DNA of 39,936 nt from Clostridiales bacterium (GTDB lineage: Bacteria; Bacillota; Clostridia; Christensenellales; Aristaeellaceae), in contig SFFC01000018.1 in NCBI GenBank assembly GCA_004556985.1, forward strand, positions 1 through 39,936, in the 5' to 3' direction. The notes under the pieces were generated by a model. The model saw only the letters and a list, made by a program, of their open reading frames with translations. It was not told where the DNA came from and did no database searches. The position numbers and the translations under genes are program-made. This document shows, one piece after another, positions 16,507 to 25,370 of the stretch. The stretch's first letter is position 1; every line of letters begins with the position of its first letter.

Positions 16507-17754
16507 TCAGGACAGGGCGCGCTCAAGGATCACGTCGCGCGTGCATTCCTCCGGGGTGAAGGGGATCAGCGTGTCCGGCGCGACGCCCCGCCCCATGAAG
16601 CCCTCGCCGCGGCGGGCCTGCGCCGTGATGCTCATGGGATAGGTGAAGACAAGCTCGTCCGACAGCGCGACGCGGATCGGGCTGGCCGTGTCGAGATTGC
16701 CCATCGTCGGCCGGCCGAGCAGCGCTGCGCGCCCCTCGCGCCGGGCCAGCAGCGCGAAGGCCTCCGCCGCGCCCTCGCAGAAGGTATCCGTGAGCAGCAG
16801 CGTCTCCCCGCCGCGCGGCTGAATGGCCTGCGGCACGTCCTCCCAGAGGTCAAACGTCTCTCCGACCCAGAGCGCGCCGCGCTTTTCCTCAAGAGAAGCA
16901 AGCAGCGCGTCGGCCGTCGGATCGCCCGCGTAGGGCGAAAGGAGGGCCGCGCGGCGGCGGCAGTTTTCCTCGGTGTACAGCGTAAAGAGCGTCTGCATGC
17001 CCGCCGCCTCGCTCATCGTCTTCGCGCTTTTGAACACATAGGGCATCAGCGGCAGGAAGGCGCTCTCCTCGCCGTCGTGCGTCGCGCGCAGGTCGAGGAT
17101 CAGGCGTCTGGCGCCGTCGAGCTGCGCGCGCTCGCGCGTCACGAGCGCCTCAAGCGCCGCGCCGTCGCCGACGTCGCCCACGCGCAGACAGACGATGCCC
17201 GGCGCGGGCGAAAGGAGCTGCGGCGGGCAGGCAGGGCGCGGCCCGAAAAAGCGGCGCAGCGGCAGATCCTCTTGCGTACCGTCCGCGTGCAGGACGCCGA
17301 TGTGTGCGGTCATCTTGAGCACGTTGCCCCACATCTCCCGCTCCGGCTCCCGGGCGTAGAGAAAGTTCTTCTGGAACTGCGCCCGGTGCGCCGCGGGCGA
17401 AAGCGCGTTCAGGCGGATGATCCGGTCGCCCGGGCGAAGGCGCGTCTCCTCCTGCACGGCGGTCACACAGAGGCTGTCGCCGAAGCGCCGCGCGTCAAAG
17501 CCCGCGCGCCAGGGCGCATAGCCCTCGGCCGTCAGCGCAAGGCGCAGGCTCCTGTCCATCGTCGTGGCCAGCATCTGGCTGCCAAAGCGCAGGAACGTCA
17601 GGGCGTCGAGCGTCCCCTCCTTCCAGGCCATGCCGGCCGCCTGGACGTAGTAGCGGCTGTCCACCGGCGCGTCCGTGAGCGCCAGGCCGGCGTAATCATG
17701 AGAGAGAATGGTCAGCATCGCGCGAAGCTGCCTGTCGTAATGCGGATTGTTCAT
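16507..17754 (-). CDS. S41-peptidase-like protein, possibly catalytically inactive
   Basis: This 415-residue protein has no signal peptide. The C-terminal half matches tail-specific (S41) peptidases: GIVCLRVGDVGDG, ARRLILDLRATHDG, LLTDTFCEGAAEAFALL, then GRPTMGNLDTASPIRVAL and GRGVAPDTLIPFTPEEC. The central segment RLRPGDRIIRLNAL resembles the PDZ loop of these enzymes. In the family the nucleophile lies in an xxSAxE motif; the equivalent here reads C-E-G-A-A-E (326-331), so Gly328 replaces Ser. AGGAGGA supports ATG 17754. It may be a non-proteolytic binding protein. No operon partner is evident. Confidence 0.6.
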   Translation of the reverse strand: MNNPHYDRQLRAMLTILSHDYAGLALTDAPVDSRYYVQAAGMAWKEGTLDALTFLRFGSQMLATTMDRSLRLALTAEGYAPWRAGFDARRFGDSLCVTAVQEETRLRPGDRIIRLNALSPAAHRAQFQKNFLYAREPEREMWGNVLKMTAHIGVLHADGTQEDLPLRRFFGPRPACPPQLLSPAPGIVCLRVGDVGDGAALEALVTRERAQLDGARRLILDLRATHDGEESAFLPLMPYVFKSAKTMSEAAGMQTLFTLYTEENCRRRAALLSPYAGDPTADALLASLEEKRGALWVGETFDLWEDVPQAIQPRGGETLLLTDTFCEGAAEAFALLARREGRAALLGRPTMGNLDTASPIRVALSDELVFTYPMSITAQARRGEGFMGRGVAPDTLIPFTPEECTRDVILERALS

Positions 17755-17869
17755 GCGCGTTCCTCCTGCGAATGGACGTATTCTTCGTCTATTATACCGT
17801 ATTCCGGGCGGATGCGCCACAAATCCTGTTTGTCCCGCCTCAAACGCCTTTTGGGCCGGGGCGCGAGCC

Positions 17870-17898
17870 TTGAAAGCGGCGGGCGCTTTTGATACAAT
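17870..17898 (+). promoter_or_regulatory. Promoter of the lysR-type gene
   Basis: TTGAAA (17870-17875), exactly 17 bp, then TACAAT (17893-17898). The expected start of transcription, about 17905, coincides with the first base of repeat R1-B, so the repeat would form the 5' leader. Confidence 0.7.
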
Positions 17899-17903
17899 AC
17901 AGC

Positions 17904-17999
17904 TAACCGGCATGATGCCGGCTGCATCTGTGACGAAATGCTGGTAATCCCATCGCCTTGCGGCCGAGGCCGCAGCTTGGCAGAAGGACTTGCAGAGTA
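17904..17999 (+). repeat. Interspersed repeat R1, copy B
   Basis: 96 bp, collinear with copies A and C. It starts TAACCGGCATGATGCCGG and ends AGAAGGACTTGCAGAGTA. It occupies nearly all of the LysR-gene leader, ending 39 bp before the GTG start, and is again bounded by TA. Confidence 0.8.
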
Positions 18000-18038
18000 T
18001 ACACCCGACAAATCATTCGCGGAACGGAGGAAGAAACC

Positions 18039-18935
18039 GTGCTCGATCTCCATCAGCTTTCCTGCTTCACGGCGGTCTACCGCCACAAGAGCGTCTCCCG
18101 GGCGGCGGAGACGATGTTCATCTCCCAGCAGGCTGTCTCCCACAGCTTGCGCGAACTGGAGAAGAAGCTCGGCGGCGCGCTCTTTGAGCGCTCTGCCGGG
18201 GGCGTCGTGCCCACGCCGCTGGGACAGGCGCTCATCGGGGATGCCACCGCGCTGCTGGACGGCGCCCGCATGCTGGAGGAGAGAGCCGCGCTGTTCAACC
18301 GGCGCTGTGCGGGGATCTCGCTGGCCTACGCGGACGGCATCTTCAGCGTCGGGGATGCGGCGGATCTGGGCGCGCTGCGCGCCTATGCCGTGGGCGAGCT
18401 GGGCCTGCCGCTGACGCTTCTGGAGCGCACGACCGGGGAATGCCTCGCGATGCTGCGGCGAGGCGAGGCGGATATCCTCTGTATCTTCAATCCGCCGCAG
18501 GAGAGCGCTCTGGTCGCAAGGGAGCTTTGCGCCTATCCGCTCTATGTGGGCATGAAGCCCGGCCATTCGCTGGCGCAGCGGGAGGCGATCACCCCGGCAG
18601 AGCTGGGGCAGTATCCGCTGATCTGCGACCAGCGCGACGAGACCCTCAACGCCATGATGGCCGCCTATTCCTCCATAGACGGCGTGCAGGCCCGGCTCTA
18701 TGCCCCCTCGGTGCAGCATTCCGCCTTCGCGGACATCCTGCGCCGGGACGACAGCCTGCTCATGTTCACGCTGCCGTTCGTGCGCGCCTACGCCGGGCCG
18801 GACGCCGTCATCCGCCCGTATGCGATGGAGGGCGCGCTGCTGCGGCTCTGCGCCGTCTATCCCGCGAGCCATCCGCAGCGGGAGAAGCTTGCGCGGATTG
18901 CCGACTGGCTCGGCCGGCAGTACCGCAGCGCCTGA
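18039..18935 (+). CDS. LysR-type transcriptional regulator
   Basis: This 298-residue regulator has an N-terminal HTH (LDLHQLSCFTAVYRHKSVSRA...FISQQAVSHSLRELEKKLG, residues about 2-50) and a C-terminal periplasmic-binding-like effector domain. The GTG at 18039 is chosen: GGAGG ends eight bases upstream, and the usual LysR N-terminus begins at this codon. It lies in the same direction as, and 114 bp before, the Tat flavoprotein gene. A TTTTGT-N6-ACAAAA dyad lies in that gap, so it probably activates that gene in response to its substrate. The effector is unknown. Confidence 0.88.
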   Translation: MLDLHQLSCFTAVYRHKSVSRAAETMFISQQAVSHSLRELEKKLGGALFERSAGGVVPTPLGQALIGDATALLDGARMLEERAALFNRRCAGISLAYADGIFSVGDAADLGALRAYAVGELGLPLTLLERTTGECLAMLRRGEADILCIFNPPQESALVARELCAYPLYVGMKPGHSLAQREAITPAELGQYPLICDQRDETLNAMMAAYSSIDGVQARLYAPSVQHSAFADILRRDDSLLMFTLPFVRAYAGPDAVIRPYAMEGALLRLCAVYPASHPQREKLARIADWLGRQYRSA

Positions 18936-18957
18936 GGGCAAAGGGGTCACAAACAGA

Positions 18958-19012
18958 TTTTGTACCTGCACAAAAACCTTCGTCGGTCGCCCGGAGCGCG
19001 TTGTGATACAAT
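18958..19012 (+). promoter_or_regulatory. LysR-type operator and promoter of flavoprotein gene 1
   Basis: TTTTGT-ACCTGC-ACAAAA (18958-18975) is a perfect interrupted dyad of the T-N11-A type. A TACAAT -10 box lies at 19007-19012 with no good -35 box, as expected of an activator-dependent promoter. The dyad is centred about 53 bp before the predicted start of transcription. Confidence 0.65.
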
Positions 19013-19049
19013 GAGACCAAAGCTCATCCGAAAGATTGGAGGAATCACC

Positions 19050-21308
19050 ATGAGCAAAAACATCTCCCGCCGCGCGTTCCTCAAGAGCGCTGCGCTGGGC
19101 GTCGTGGGCGTCGGCGTGCTCGGCCGCGGCGCCGTCGGCTCCGCGCTGGCCGAAGAGGGCGCGGCCCTCTACAACGCCGGCACCTACACCAGCGAGCAGG
19201 CGACCGGCTTTGCGACCGTCCGCGTGACGACCGTGTTCTCCGACACCCGCATCGAGGAGATCAGCTACGAGGTCATCGAGAGCTCCGCCGCCGATTACTT
19301 CCCGAACTTCAAGGATCAGCTCGAGGCGATGCTCGCGCAGATCAAGGAGGGGCAGAGCATCGGCGTGGATGCCGTCTCCGGCGCGACCCTCTGCTCCGAG
19401 GCGCTCAAAAACGGCGTCTCCGACTGCATCTCCCAGGCCTCCGTCAACAGCGTTCCCGCGGCGGAGGGCGAGGGCGGCGGCCCCGGCGGCCCCGGCGGCC
19501 CCGGCGGCCCCGGCGGTCCGGGCGGCTTCGGCGCGAACCTCTCCATCGAGGACGCGAAGGCCCAGGCCAAGGCGGACGGCCGCGTCTGGGGCTATTCCGG
19601 CCCGGGCGACTGGCTGGGCGAGCCCCCGGTCGTGAGCGCCTACACGAAGGAGCTCGACTGTGACGTGCTGGTCGTGGGCTGCGGCCATGCGGGCGTGCAG
19701 GCCGCGTATGCCGCGGCGGAGCAGGGCGCGAAGGTCATCTGCGTGGAGAAGCAGCCGCAGGCCAGCTTCGCCTGGTACGGCGAGGACTTCGGCGCCTGGA
19801 ATTCCAAACTGATGATCGAGCAGGGCTTCGGCCCCTACAACCTCGGCGAGGTCATCGACGAGTTCGTCGCCCGCGGCGGCGGACGCTCCAATCAGGAGAT
19901 TGTGCGCCAGTATGTCGCGCGCTCCGGCGAGTGCATGGACAACATGCTCGCCGTCGCCAAGGAGATGGGCGTCGATCCGCGCGCCTACACCTACGACAAC
20001 ACCCCCGACGGCTGGCTGATCATCCAGGCCAACGTCGACTACGACAAGTACATGGAGACGGGCGACATGTACGCCTCCCTGCGCAAGAATTACCCGCTCA
20101 AGCCGGGCACGCGCACCTGGGCGGCCTCCCATCAGTTCATGGGCGTGTACAACGACGAGCCGATTCAGGGCGTCGCGGCGAACTCCGTGCTGCCGCTGAT
20201 CAACCAGGCGCTCATCACGAAGGCCCAGCGCGACTTCGGCGCGGACTATTACTTCGGCGTGGCGGGCGTCGAGCTCATCCAGAACGCGGAGGGCGACGTC
20301 ATCGGCGCCTATGTGCAGGACACCGCGACCGGCGAGTTCTGGAAGGTCAACACGGCCAGGGGCGTCGTCGTCTGCGGCGGCGACTACGCGGGCAACGCCG
20401 AAATGTGCTGGTCCACGCTCAACGAGAAGATGGAGAAGGCCGAGCGCGCGGGCCTGCTCAAGAAGGATTTCTGGTCCTTCATGGGCGGCCGCGACGGCAG
20501 CGCCATCAAGATGTGCTGCTGGGCGGGCGGCTTCATCGAGACCGCCCCGCGCGGCGACATGTCCCTGGGCGGCGGCCCGTCCGGCCCGTGGGGCTGCAAC
20601 GCGATGCTCTGGCTCAACGGCGAAGGCCGCCGCTTCTGCAACGAGGGCAACATCACCGGCGCGCAGGCCGCGGCCTACCGCCAGAAGAAGGGCACCGGCC
20701 TGCTGATCACCGATAAAAAGTGGCTGCAGAGCGTCTGCGCCTCCGGCATCGAGCACGGCGGACCGAACGCCGGCCGCCCGCAGTACTACATCGACATGGT
20801 CAACGACATGAACGCCATCGTGCCGGGCACCTTCGGCAAGGTCAAGAACTGCACGATCGCCGAGCGCGGCTACACCGACGTGGCCTGCGCCGCGACCATC
20901 GAGGAGCTCTTTGACATGCTGGGCGTCTACCCGGATGCATCTGTCCGCGCCGCCGCGCTCGAGCAGATCAAGCGTTACAACGAGCTCTGCGCCGCCGGCT
21001 CCGACGAAGACTACGGCAAGGACGCCACCGCGATGATCGCGGTCGACGAGGGCCCGTTCTACGGCATCGCCGCCAGCTTCGGCCCCGGCTCCACCACCCC
21101 GATGATGGTCACCATGAGCGGCATGCTCACCGACGACGACCTGCGCGTGCTCGACGCCAACGGCGAGCCGATCAAGGGCCTGTATGTCGCGGGCAACTGC
21201 CTGGGCGGCCGCTACGGCACGGGCTACTCCACGCCCTGCGCGGGCAACTCCATCGGCTTCGCGGGCACACATGGCCGCATCGCCGGTCAGAACGCCGCAA
21301 AGGCGTAA
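19050..21308 (+). CDS. Tat-exported FMN/FAD flavoprotein reductase 1 (fumarate/urocanate-reductase superfamily)
   Basis: This 752-residue protein begins with a Tat signal (SRRAFLK, then a hydrophobic stretch, cleavage near ALAEE). Residues about 38-125 form an FMN-binding domain with DAVSGAT; Thr113 is the likely site of ApbE-type covalent FMN attachment. A linker of Gly-Gly-Pro repeats (about 142-158) follows. The FAD domain starts with DVLVVGCGHAG (205-215) and ends with the conserved GNCLGGRYGTGYSTPCAGNS region. Such proteins reduce organic acceptors outside the cytoplasmic membrane using electrons from a quinol or flavin donor. GGAGG precedes ATG 19050. The exact substrate cannot be read; the LysR gene upstream is the probable regulator. 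Confidence 0.85.
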   Translation: MSKNISRRAFLKSAALGVVGVGVLGRGAVGSALAEEGAALYNAGTYTSEQATGFATVRVTTVFSDTRIEEISYEVIESSAADYFPNFKDQLEAMLAQIKEGQSIGVDAVSGATLCSEALKNGVSDCISQASVNSVPAAEGEGGGPGGPGGPGGPGGPGGFGANLSIEDAKAQAKADGRVWGYSGPGDWLGEPPVVSAYTKELDCDVLVVGCGHAGVQAAYAAAEQGAKVICVEKQPQASFAWYGEDFGAWNSKLMIEQGFGPYNLGEVIDEFVARGGGRSNQEIVRQYVARSGECMDNMLAVAKEMGVDPRAYTYDNTPDGWLIIQANVDYDKYMETGDMYASLRKNYPLKPGTRTWAASHQFMGVYNDEPIQGVAANSVLPLINQALITKAQRDFGADYYFGVAGVELIQNAEGDVIGAYVQDTATGEFWKVNTARGVVVCGGDYAGNAEMCWSTLNEKMEKAERAGLLKKDFWSFMGGRDGSAIKMCCWAGGFIETAPRGDMSLGGGPSGPWGCNAMLWLNGEGRRFCNEGNITGAQAAAYRQKKGTGLLITDKKWLQSVCASGIEHGGPNAGRPQYYIDMVNDMNAIVPGTFGKVKNCTIAERGYTDVACAATIEELFDMLGVYPDASVRAAALEQIKRYNELCAAGSDEDYGKDATAMIAVDEGPFYGIAASFGPGSTTPMMVTMSGMLTDDDLRVLDANGEPIKGLYVAGNCLGGRYGTGYSTPCAGNSIGFAGTHGRIAGQNAAKA

Positions 21309-21390
21309 GGCCGCGCGCGCCGCATGAAGGCGGATTCGTATCCATAAGAAAAAGGGGCCGCCCGGCAGGGCACGCCGCTCACAAGGACAA

Positions 21391-21431
21391 GCCCTCCGCA
21401 TGGCCAACGCCGTGCGGAGGGCCTGCTCGTT
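21391..21431 (+). terminator. Probable terminator after flavoprotein 1
   Basis: A perfect 10-bp stem GCCCTCCGCA/TGCGGAGGGC (21391-21400, 21413-21422) is followed by CTGCTCGTTT; the weak U-run makes it moderate. The remainder of the 21309-21616 gap holds only the next promoter; no other signal is seen. Confidence 0.55.
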
Positions 21432-21537
21432 TGTGATGTTCAAGGGCGTGCTCTTTCCATTTTGGGAGGAGTTTTTTTGACGGAGCCGGAGAATTATTCG
21501 TCGTGAATCACATATCGGCGCGTATTTGGGAAACGCG

Positions 21538-21566
21538 TTGACGCGGAAAAGGACCCCTGCTATAAT
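21538..21566 (+). promoter_or_regulatory. Promoter of the YesM/YesN operon
   Basis: TTGACG (21538-21543), a 17-bp spacer and TATAAT (21561-21566), about 50 bp before the histidine-kinase start. Confidence 0.75.
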
Positions 21567-21616
21567 GAATTCCATGTATACGGGAGAAGGGCGGCATGGA
21601 CGGGAGGCGAACGCGG

Positions 21617-23518
21617 ATGAGCAGCAGGCTGTTTCAGAGGATCCTGACGGCGTTCGCCGTCTCCGTGGGGCTGGCGATTGTGATCCTCGTGGTCACGATC
21701 AGCCATGTGGCCTTCAACGACGCCGTGGAGCGCTACGAACGCGAGACGCGCTCGGCCGTGAACGTCTTCTCCCAGAATATGGATTATTACATCAGCAGCT
21801 GCGTCTCCGCAGCGCGCGCGGTGTACAGCGACAGCGATCTGCTCTCCCTGCTCACCAGGCAGCGCGAGACGCTGCCCAATCAGGAGGATCGCGCGGCGAT
21901 CCTGCATTACCTCAAGACCGTGCATTACGCCTGCTCCCCGGCGGTGCAGATCTACATGGCCTGCCCCAACCTGCATCAGTCCTATCTCTATGACCCGTCC
22001 GTGCTGATGATGACCTACGGCGGGATCGACACCTCCGGCGAGACCTTCCCGGAGTTTTCGTCGTATCTGGATATCTGTATCGAGCCGACGCATCAGATCA
22101 TCAACCACGGGCACAAGACGCTCTACTTCAACCAGAGGCAGAACGAGCAGGTGCTGACCCTCTGGCTCCCGATCTACGACCTGCCGAAGAATTCCGCCCA
22201 GGTGGCGGCCCTGGCCATCGACCTGCCGGCGGATTTCCTGCTGAGCAGCAGCCAGCTGACGATGGACGAGCAGGAGCAGATCTTCGTCTCCACGCAGGAG
22301 GGGCGCATCATCGCGGCGACGGACACAAGCCGGATTCAGCAGGACATCGCGCAGCTGCTCACGGCGCAGGCGCTGGAGGAGCTCGGGAGCAGGCGCTTCA
22401 CCGTCTCTGAGCGGATGCTCGTGATCGCCTACGACATCGAGCTGCAATACTGCAACTGGCGGCTGTTCAAGCTCGTGCCCATCAACCGGGTCTTCGACAA
22501 GACCTGGGTCATGATCTCCCTGTGCATGATCCTCTTCATCGTGTTGCTGATTCTCATCTTCCTGATCAACGCGCAGCACATCCGCCGCCGGCTCATTCCG
22601 CTTCAGAAGATCACCGGCTATATGCAGCAGGTGGCGCGCAGCCAGTCCTGGGAGGAGCTGGGGTCGCTGTCGGACTACATGCATTACGAGGATCACGACG
22701 AGTTACAGAAGCTGATCGGCACGTTTGACTGGATGATGAAGGCGATGGAGGACTACCGCATCAAGCAATACGAGCTGGAGCTGGCCTACGACCATTCGAC
22801 CTACAAGATGCTCCAGGCGCAGATCAATCCGCACTTCATCTACAACACCATGCAGTGCTTTGCGACCAACGCGCTGCGCAGAAAGGACGTCGAGCAGTAC
22901 CGCATGCTCAGCGCGTTCGGGCAGATGATGCACTACGCGATGGTGCTCAATCCCTACATGGTCACGCTGCGCCAGGAGATCGAGTACGTCGAGCGCTATG
23001 TCAGCCTGCAGAGGATGCGCTTTGGCTCGCAGGATCAGATGACCTGGCATGCCGGGCCGGAGGCCCTGCGCCTGTCCGTGCCCAAGATGTGCCTTCAGCC
23101 GCTGGTGGAGAATTCGATCGTGCATGGAAAGCTGTTTCAGGAGCCGGGCGCAAGGCTGGAAATCTTCGCGCAGTGCAGCGGCGACTGGCTGTGCATCAGC
23201 GTGCGCGACAACGGGGAGCCCGTCTCTGAGCAGACGCAGCGGCAGCTCCGGGAGAAGCTGGAGCGCCTGCGCAGGCAGGTCAGAAGCCACGATATCTCCG
23301 GCGAGAAGGATTACTTCCGCGAGGCATCCGCCGGCCTGGAGGAGAACGGCCGCTCCGGCCTGATCGGCGTGGAAAACGTCTACAACCGCCTGCTGCTGCT
23401 CTTCTCCGACGTGGAGATGGAGCTTTACGCCAACGACTGGGGCGGGACGACCGTTGATCTGAGGCTGTGCCTGACGAGCATGAAGGGGGAGCAAACGCAT
23501 GAAGGCGCTGATTGTTGA
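21617..23518 (+). CDS. Sensor histidine kinase, YesM family
   Basis: This 633-residue membrane sensor has a first helix at about 13-37, an extracytoplasmic sensing region of ~260 residues, and a second helix (WVMISLCMILFIVLLILIFLI). A HAMP-like linker follows, then the His_kinase domain with LQAQINPHFIYNTM; His406 is the phospho-acceptor. The ATP-lid region has LQPLVENSIVHG and the GxG segment GLIGVENVYNRL. ATG 21617 with GGGAGG nine bases upstream is preferred; an in-frame ATG at 21596 lacks a clear site. It overlaps the response-regulator gene by 20 bases. YesM kinases usually sense sugars and control neighbouring sugar ABC genes, as arranged here. Confidence 0.9.
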   Translation: MSSRLFQRILTAFAVSVGLAIVILVVTISHVAFNDAVERYERETRSAVNVFSQNMDYYISSCVSAARAVYSDSDLLSLLTRQRETLPNQEDRAAILHYLKTVHYACSPAVQIYMACPNLHQSYLYDPSVLMMTYGGIDTSGETFPEFSSYLDICIEPTHQIINHGHKTLYFNQRQNEQVLTLWLPIYDLPKNSAQVAALAIDLPADFLLSSSQLTMDEQEQIFVSTQEGRIIAATDTSRIQQDIAQLLTAQALEELGSRRFTVSERMLVIAYDIELQYCNWRLFKLVPINRVFDKTWVMISLCMILFIVLLILIFLINAQHIRRRLIPLQKITGYMQQVARSQSWEELGSLSDYMHYEDHDELQKLIGTFDWMMKAMEDYRIKQYELELAYDHSTYKMLQAQINPHFIYNTMQCFATNALRRKDVEQYRMLSAFGQMMHYAMVLNPYMVTLRQEIEYVERYVSLQRMRFGSQDQMTWHAGPEALRLSVPKMCLQPLVENSIVHGKLFQEPGARLEIFAQCSGDWLCISVRDNGEPVSEQTQRQLREKLERLRRQVRSHDISGEKDYFREASAGLEENGRSGLIGVENVYNRLLLLFSDVEMELYANDWGGTTVDLRLCLTSMKGEQTHEGADC

Positions 23519-25079
23519 CGACGAGGCCCATGTGGTCGAAGCGGTGCAGCTGCTGGTTCCCTGGGATGCGTACGGGATCGACAGAATCCTGACGGCGTTC
23601 AGCGTGCCGGAGGCCAGCGACATTCTGGAGGCGGAGCAGCCGGATATCGCGATCGTCGACGTCGTGATCGGGGATACCCTGGGCATCGAGATCCTCAAGC
23701 AGATCCAGACCCAGCACATGAAGACGCGCTCCATCGTGATCTCCGGGCACGACGATTTCCAGTACACGCGGGCGATGTTCCTGCTGGGCGCGATCGACTA
23801 CCTGCTCAAGCCGATCGTGCCGGAGGAGTTGGAAAACGCCGTGAAGAAGGCGGCGGAGCAGGTGATCCGCGAGCAGGCGGGCAGCGCCTCCGCCTTCGGG
23901 CTGGACAAGCAGCTCAAGCATCTGTTCCCGGATCATCAGCATTCCCTCTTCCGCAAGCTGTTCCAGAGGGAGATGCGCCAGGTGGCCTATGAAGAGCTCT
24001 GCCGCATCAACAGCCGGGTCAAGGGCTCCCGCGCGTGCATGGTGCTGCACGGCACGGGTATGTTCCTGCCCATCTACTCGCAGGATTACGTCATCGCGCT
24101 CAGCGGCTTTCTCAACACGCTCCAGCACAGGCTGGAGGCGGAGCTGTGCGGCACGCTCTTTCAGTGCAGCCGGCCGGACCCGGACGTCGTCATTCTGCTC
24201 TACGACCGGCTGGACGAGGCGTTTGCGATGGTGAGCGAGCTCAGCGCGGGCTTCATCCGGGAGACGGGCCCGGCCTTCCGCCTGGGCGCCAGCCCGCCTG
24301 CGCCCTTTGTCGGCGGCATCGACGAAGCCTGGGCGCGGGCGATCGAGGCGAGCGACGCGATGGAATGGGGATGCCGGGAGCCCGTGGAGCGCTGGCGGGC
24401 GGATCTGCCGCGCGCCGGCGCGGAGTATGACCGCCGCAGCTCCAAGGAGCTCTGCTCCGCGCTGCTGGCGGGCGACCGGGCGCGCTTTGAGGCCGCGTTT
24501 TCCGCCTGGATGAACGCGCAGCTGGAGGGGCAGCCGTGTACGCGTGGGACGATACGCCGCCTGCGGGGCGCGCTGGTCAGGCTGTACGAGCAGGATTGCC
24601 GGGACAGTGGGTTCGAGACGGAGGAGCGCATGGAGCTCGAATTCGCGGAATTCTGCGCGCCGGACTGGGAGACGACGGTTGAGCAGATCGGCGCGGAGGC
24701 CCGCCGGCGCCTCTGGAAGCTGACGCTTGCGCAAAACGAGAACAGCGGCTGGGTCAGGAGCGTGGCGGAATACCTGGAGCTCAACTATGCCCAGAAGTTC
24801 CATCAGCAGGAATGCGCCGACCTCTTTCATGTCAACAAGGACTACATGAGCCGGCACTTCCGGGAGGTATACGGCGTGGGCATGATCACCTATCTGATGG
24901 AGATCCGCCTGCGCAAGGCGAAGGAGCTGCTGGGCTCGTCGGACATGCAGATTCAGGAGATCGCCGACCGGGTGGGCTTTTTTGACGTCAAATACTTTTC
25001 CGCGCAGTTCAAAAAGGCGACGGGCATGACGCCCAGCGCCTACCGCACATCAAGCGCCGCAAAGACCCGGAAGAAATAG
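23499..25079 (+). CDS. Response regulator with AraC output domain, YesN family
   Basis: This 526-residue regulator has an N-terminal receiver domain with the acidic pocket DDE (8-10), phospho-acceptor Asp54 (IVDVVIGD) and Lys104 (LLKPI). A long ~280-residue middle region follows. The C-terminal AraC double HTH (about 425-520) includes YAQKFHQQECADLFHVNKDYMSRHF and IQEIADRVGFFDVKYFSAQFKKATGMTPS. It is translationally coupled to the kinase and followed by a terminator. It probably activates the transporter operon starting at 25371; repeated TCAAAAT boxes upstream of that operon are candidate binding sites. Confidence 0.92.
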   Translation: MKALIVDDEAHVVEAVQLLVPWDAYGIDRILTAFSVPEASDILEAEQPDIAIVDVVIGDTLGIEILKQIQTQHMKTRSIVISGHDDFQYTRAMFLLGAIDYLLKPIVPEELENAVKKAAEQVIREQAGSASAFGLDKQLKHLFPDHQHSLFRKLFQREMRQVAYEELCRINSRVKGSRACMVLHGTGMFLPIYSQDYVIALSGFLNTLQHRLEAELCGTLFQCSRPDPDVVILLYDRLDEAFAMVSELSAGFIRETGPAFRLGASPPAPFVGGIDEAWARAIEASDAMEWGCREPVERWRADLPRAGAEYDRRSSKELCSALLAGDRARFEAAFSAWMNAQLEGQPCTRGTIRRLRGALVRLYEQDCRDSGFETEERMELEFAEFCAPDWETTVEQIGAEARRRLWKLTLAQNENSGWVRSVAEYLELNYAQKFHQQECADLFHVNKDYMSRHFREVYGVGMITYLMEIRLRKAKELLGSSDMQIQEIADRVGFFDVKYFSAQFKKATGMTPSAYRTSSAAKTRKK

Positions 25080-25083
25080 GTCT

Positions 25084-25108
25084 GCCGCACGCAAGTGCGG
25101 CTTTTTTT
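25084..25108 (+). terminator. Terminator of the YesM/YesN operon
   Basis: GCCGCAC/GTGCGGC stem with a GCAA tetraloop and seven T residues, five bases past the stop. Confidence 0.92.
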
Positions 25109-25217
25109 GCATCCTACCGCGGGACGCCGGCTCCGGGCGGGGAGGCGCCGGGATGCGCATGGCTTCCCCGGCGACGCCGGCGGCAGGCCGGTTTCCCCTC
25201 CGGGGAGAGACAGAAAA

Positions 25218-25280
25218 TCAAAATCACAAACTTTCAGGTCAAAATCCTGTGTTTCAAAATGGGTCAGTTTTTCCTAAAAT
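25218..25280 (+). promoter_or_regulatory. Direct repeats and weak promoter upstream of the ABC operon
   Basis: TCAAAAT occurs three times in one orientation at 25218-25224, 25239-25245 and 25254-25260. The start-to-start distances are 21 and 15 bp; 21 bp is two helical turns. TTCAAA (25253-25258), 16 bp, and TAAAAT (25275-25280) could be the promoter, with the third box covering the -35. This is a plausible YesN target. Nothing else is seen in the 25109-25370 gap. Confidence 0.5.
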
Positions 25281-25370
25281 AAAGACAATAAAGGCAGAGC
25301 CATGTACGGAATGCACATGACAACGACGGAAAATGTGGAATTCAAGCCCAAATGCAGGAGGATGATTTGT

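Noticed and set aside
17751..21575. A 1274-codon open frame on the minus strand
   Set aside because: It is antisense to the LysR and flavoprotein genes, has low-complexity Ala/Arg/Val/Asp composition and no family motif; it is a shadow of high-GC coding sequence.
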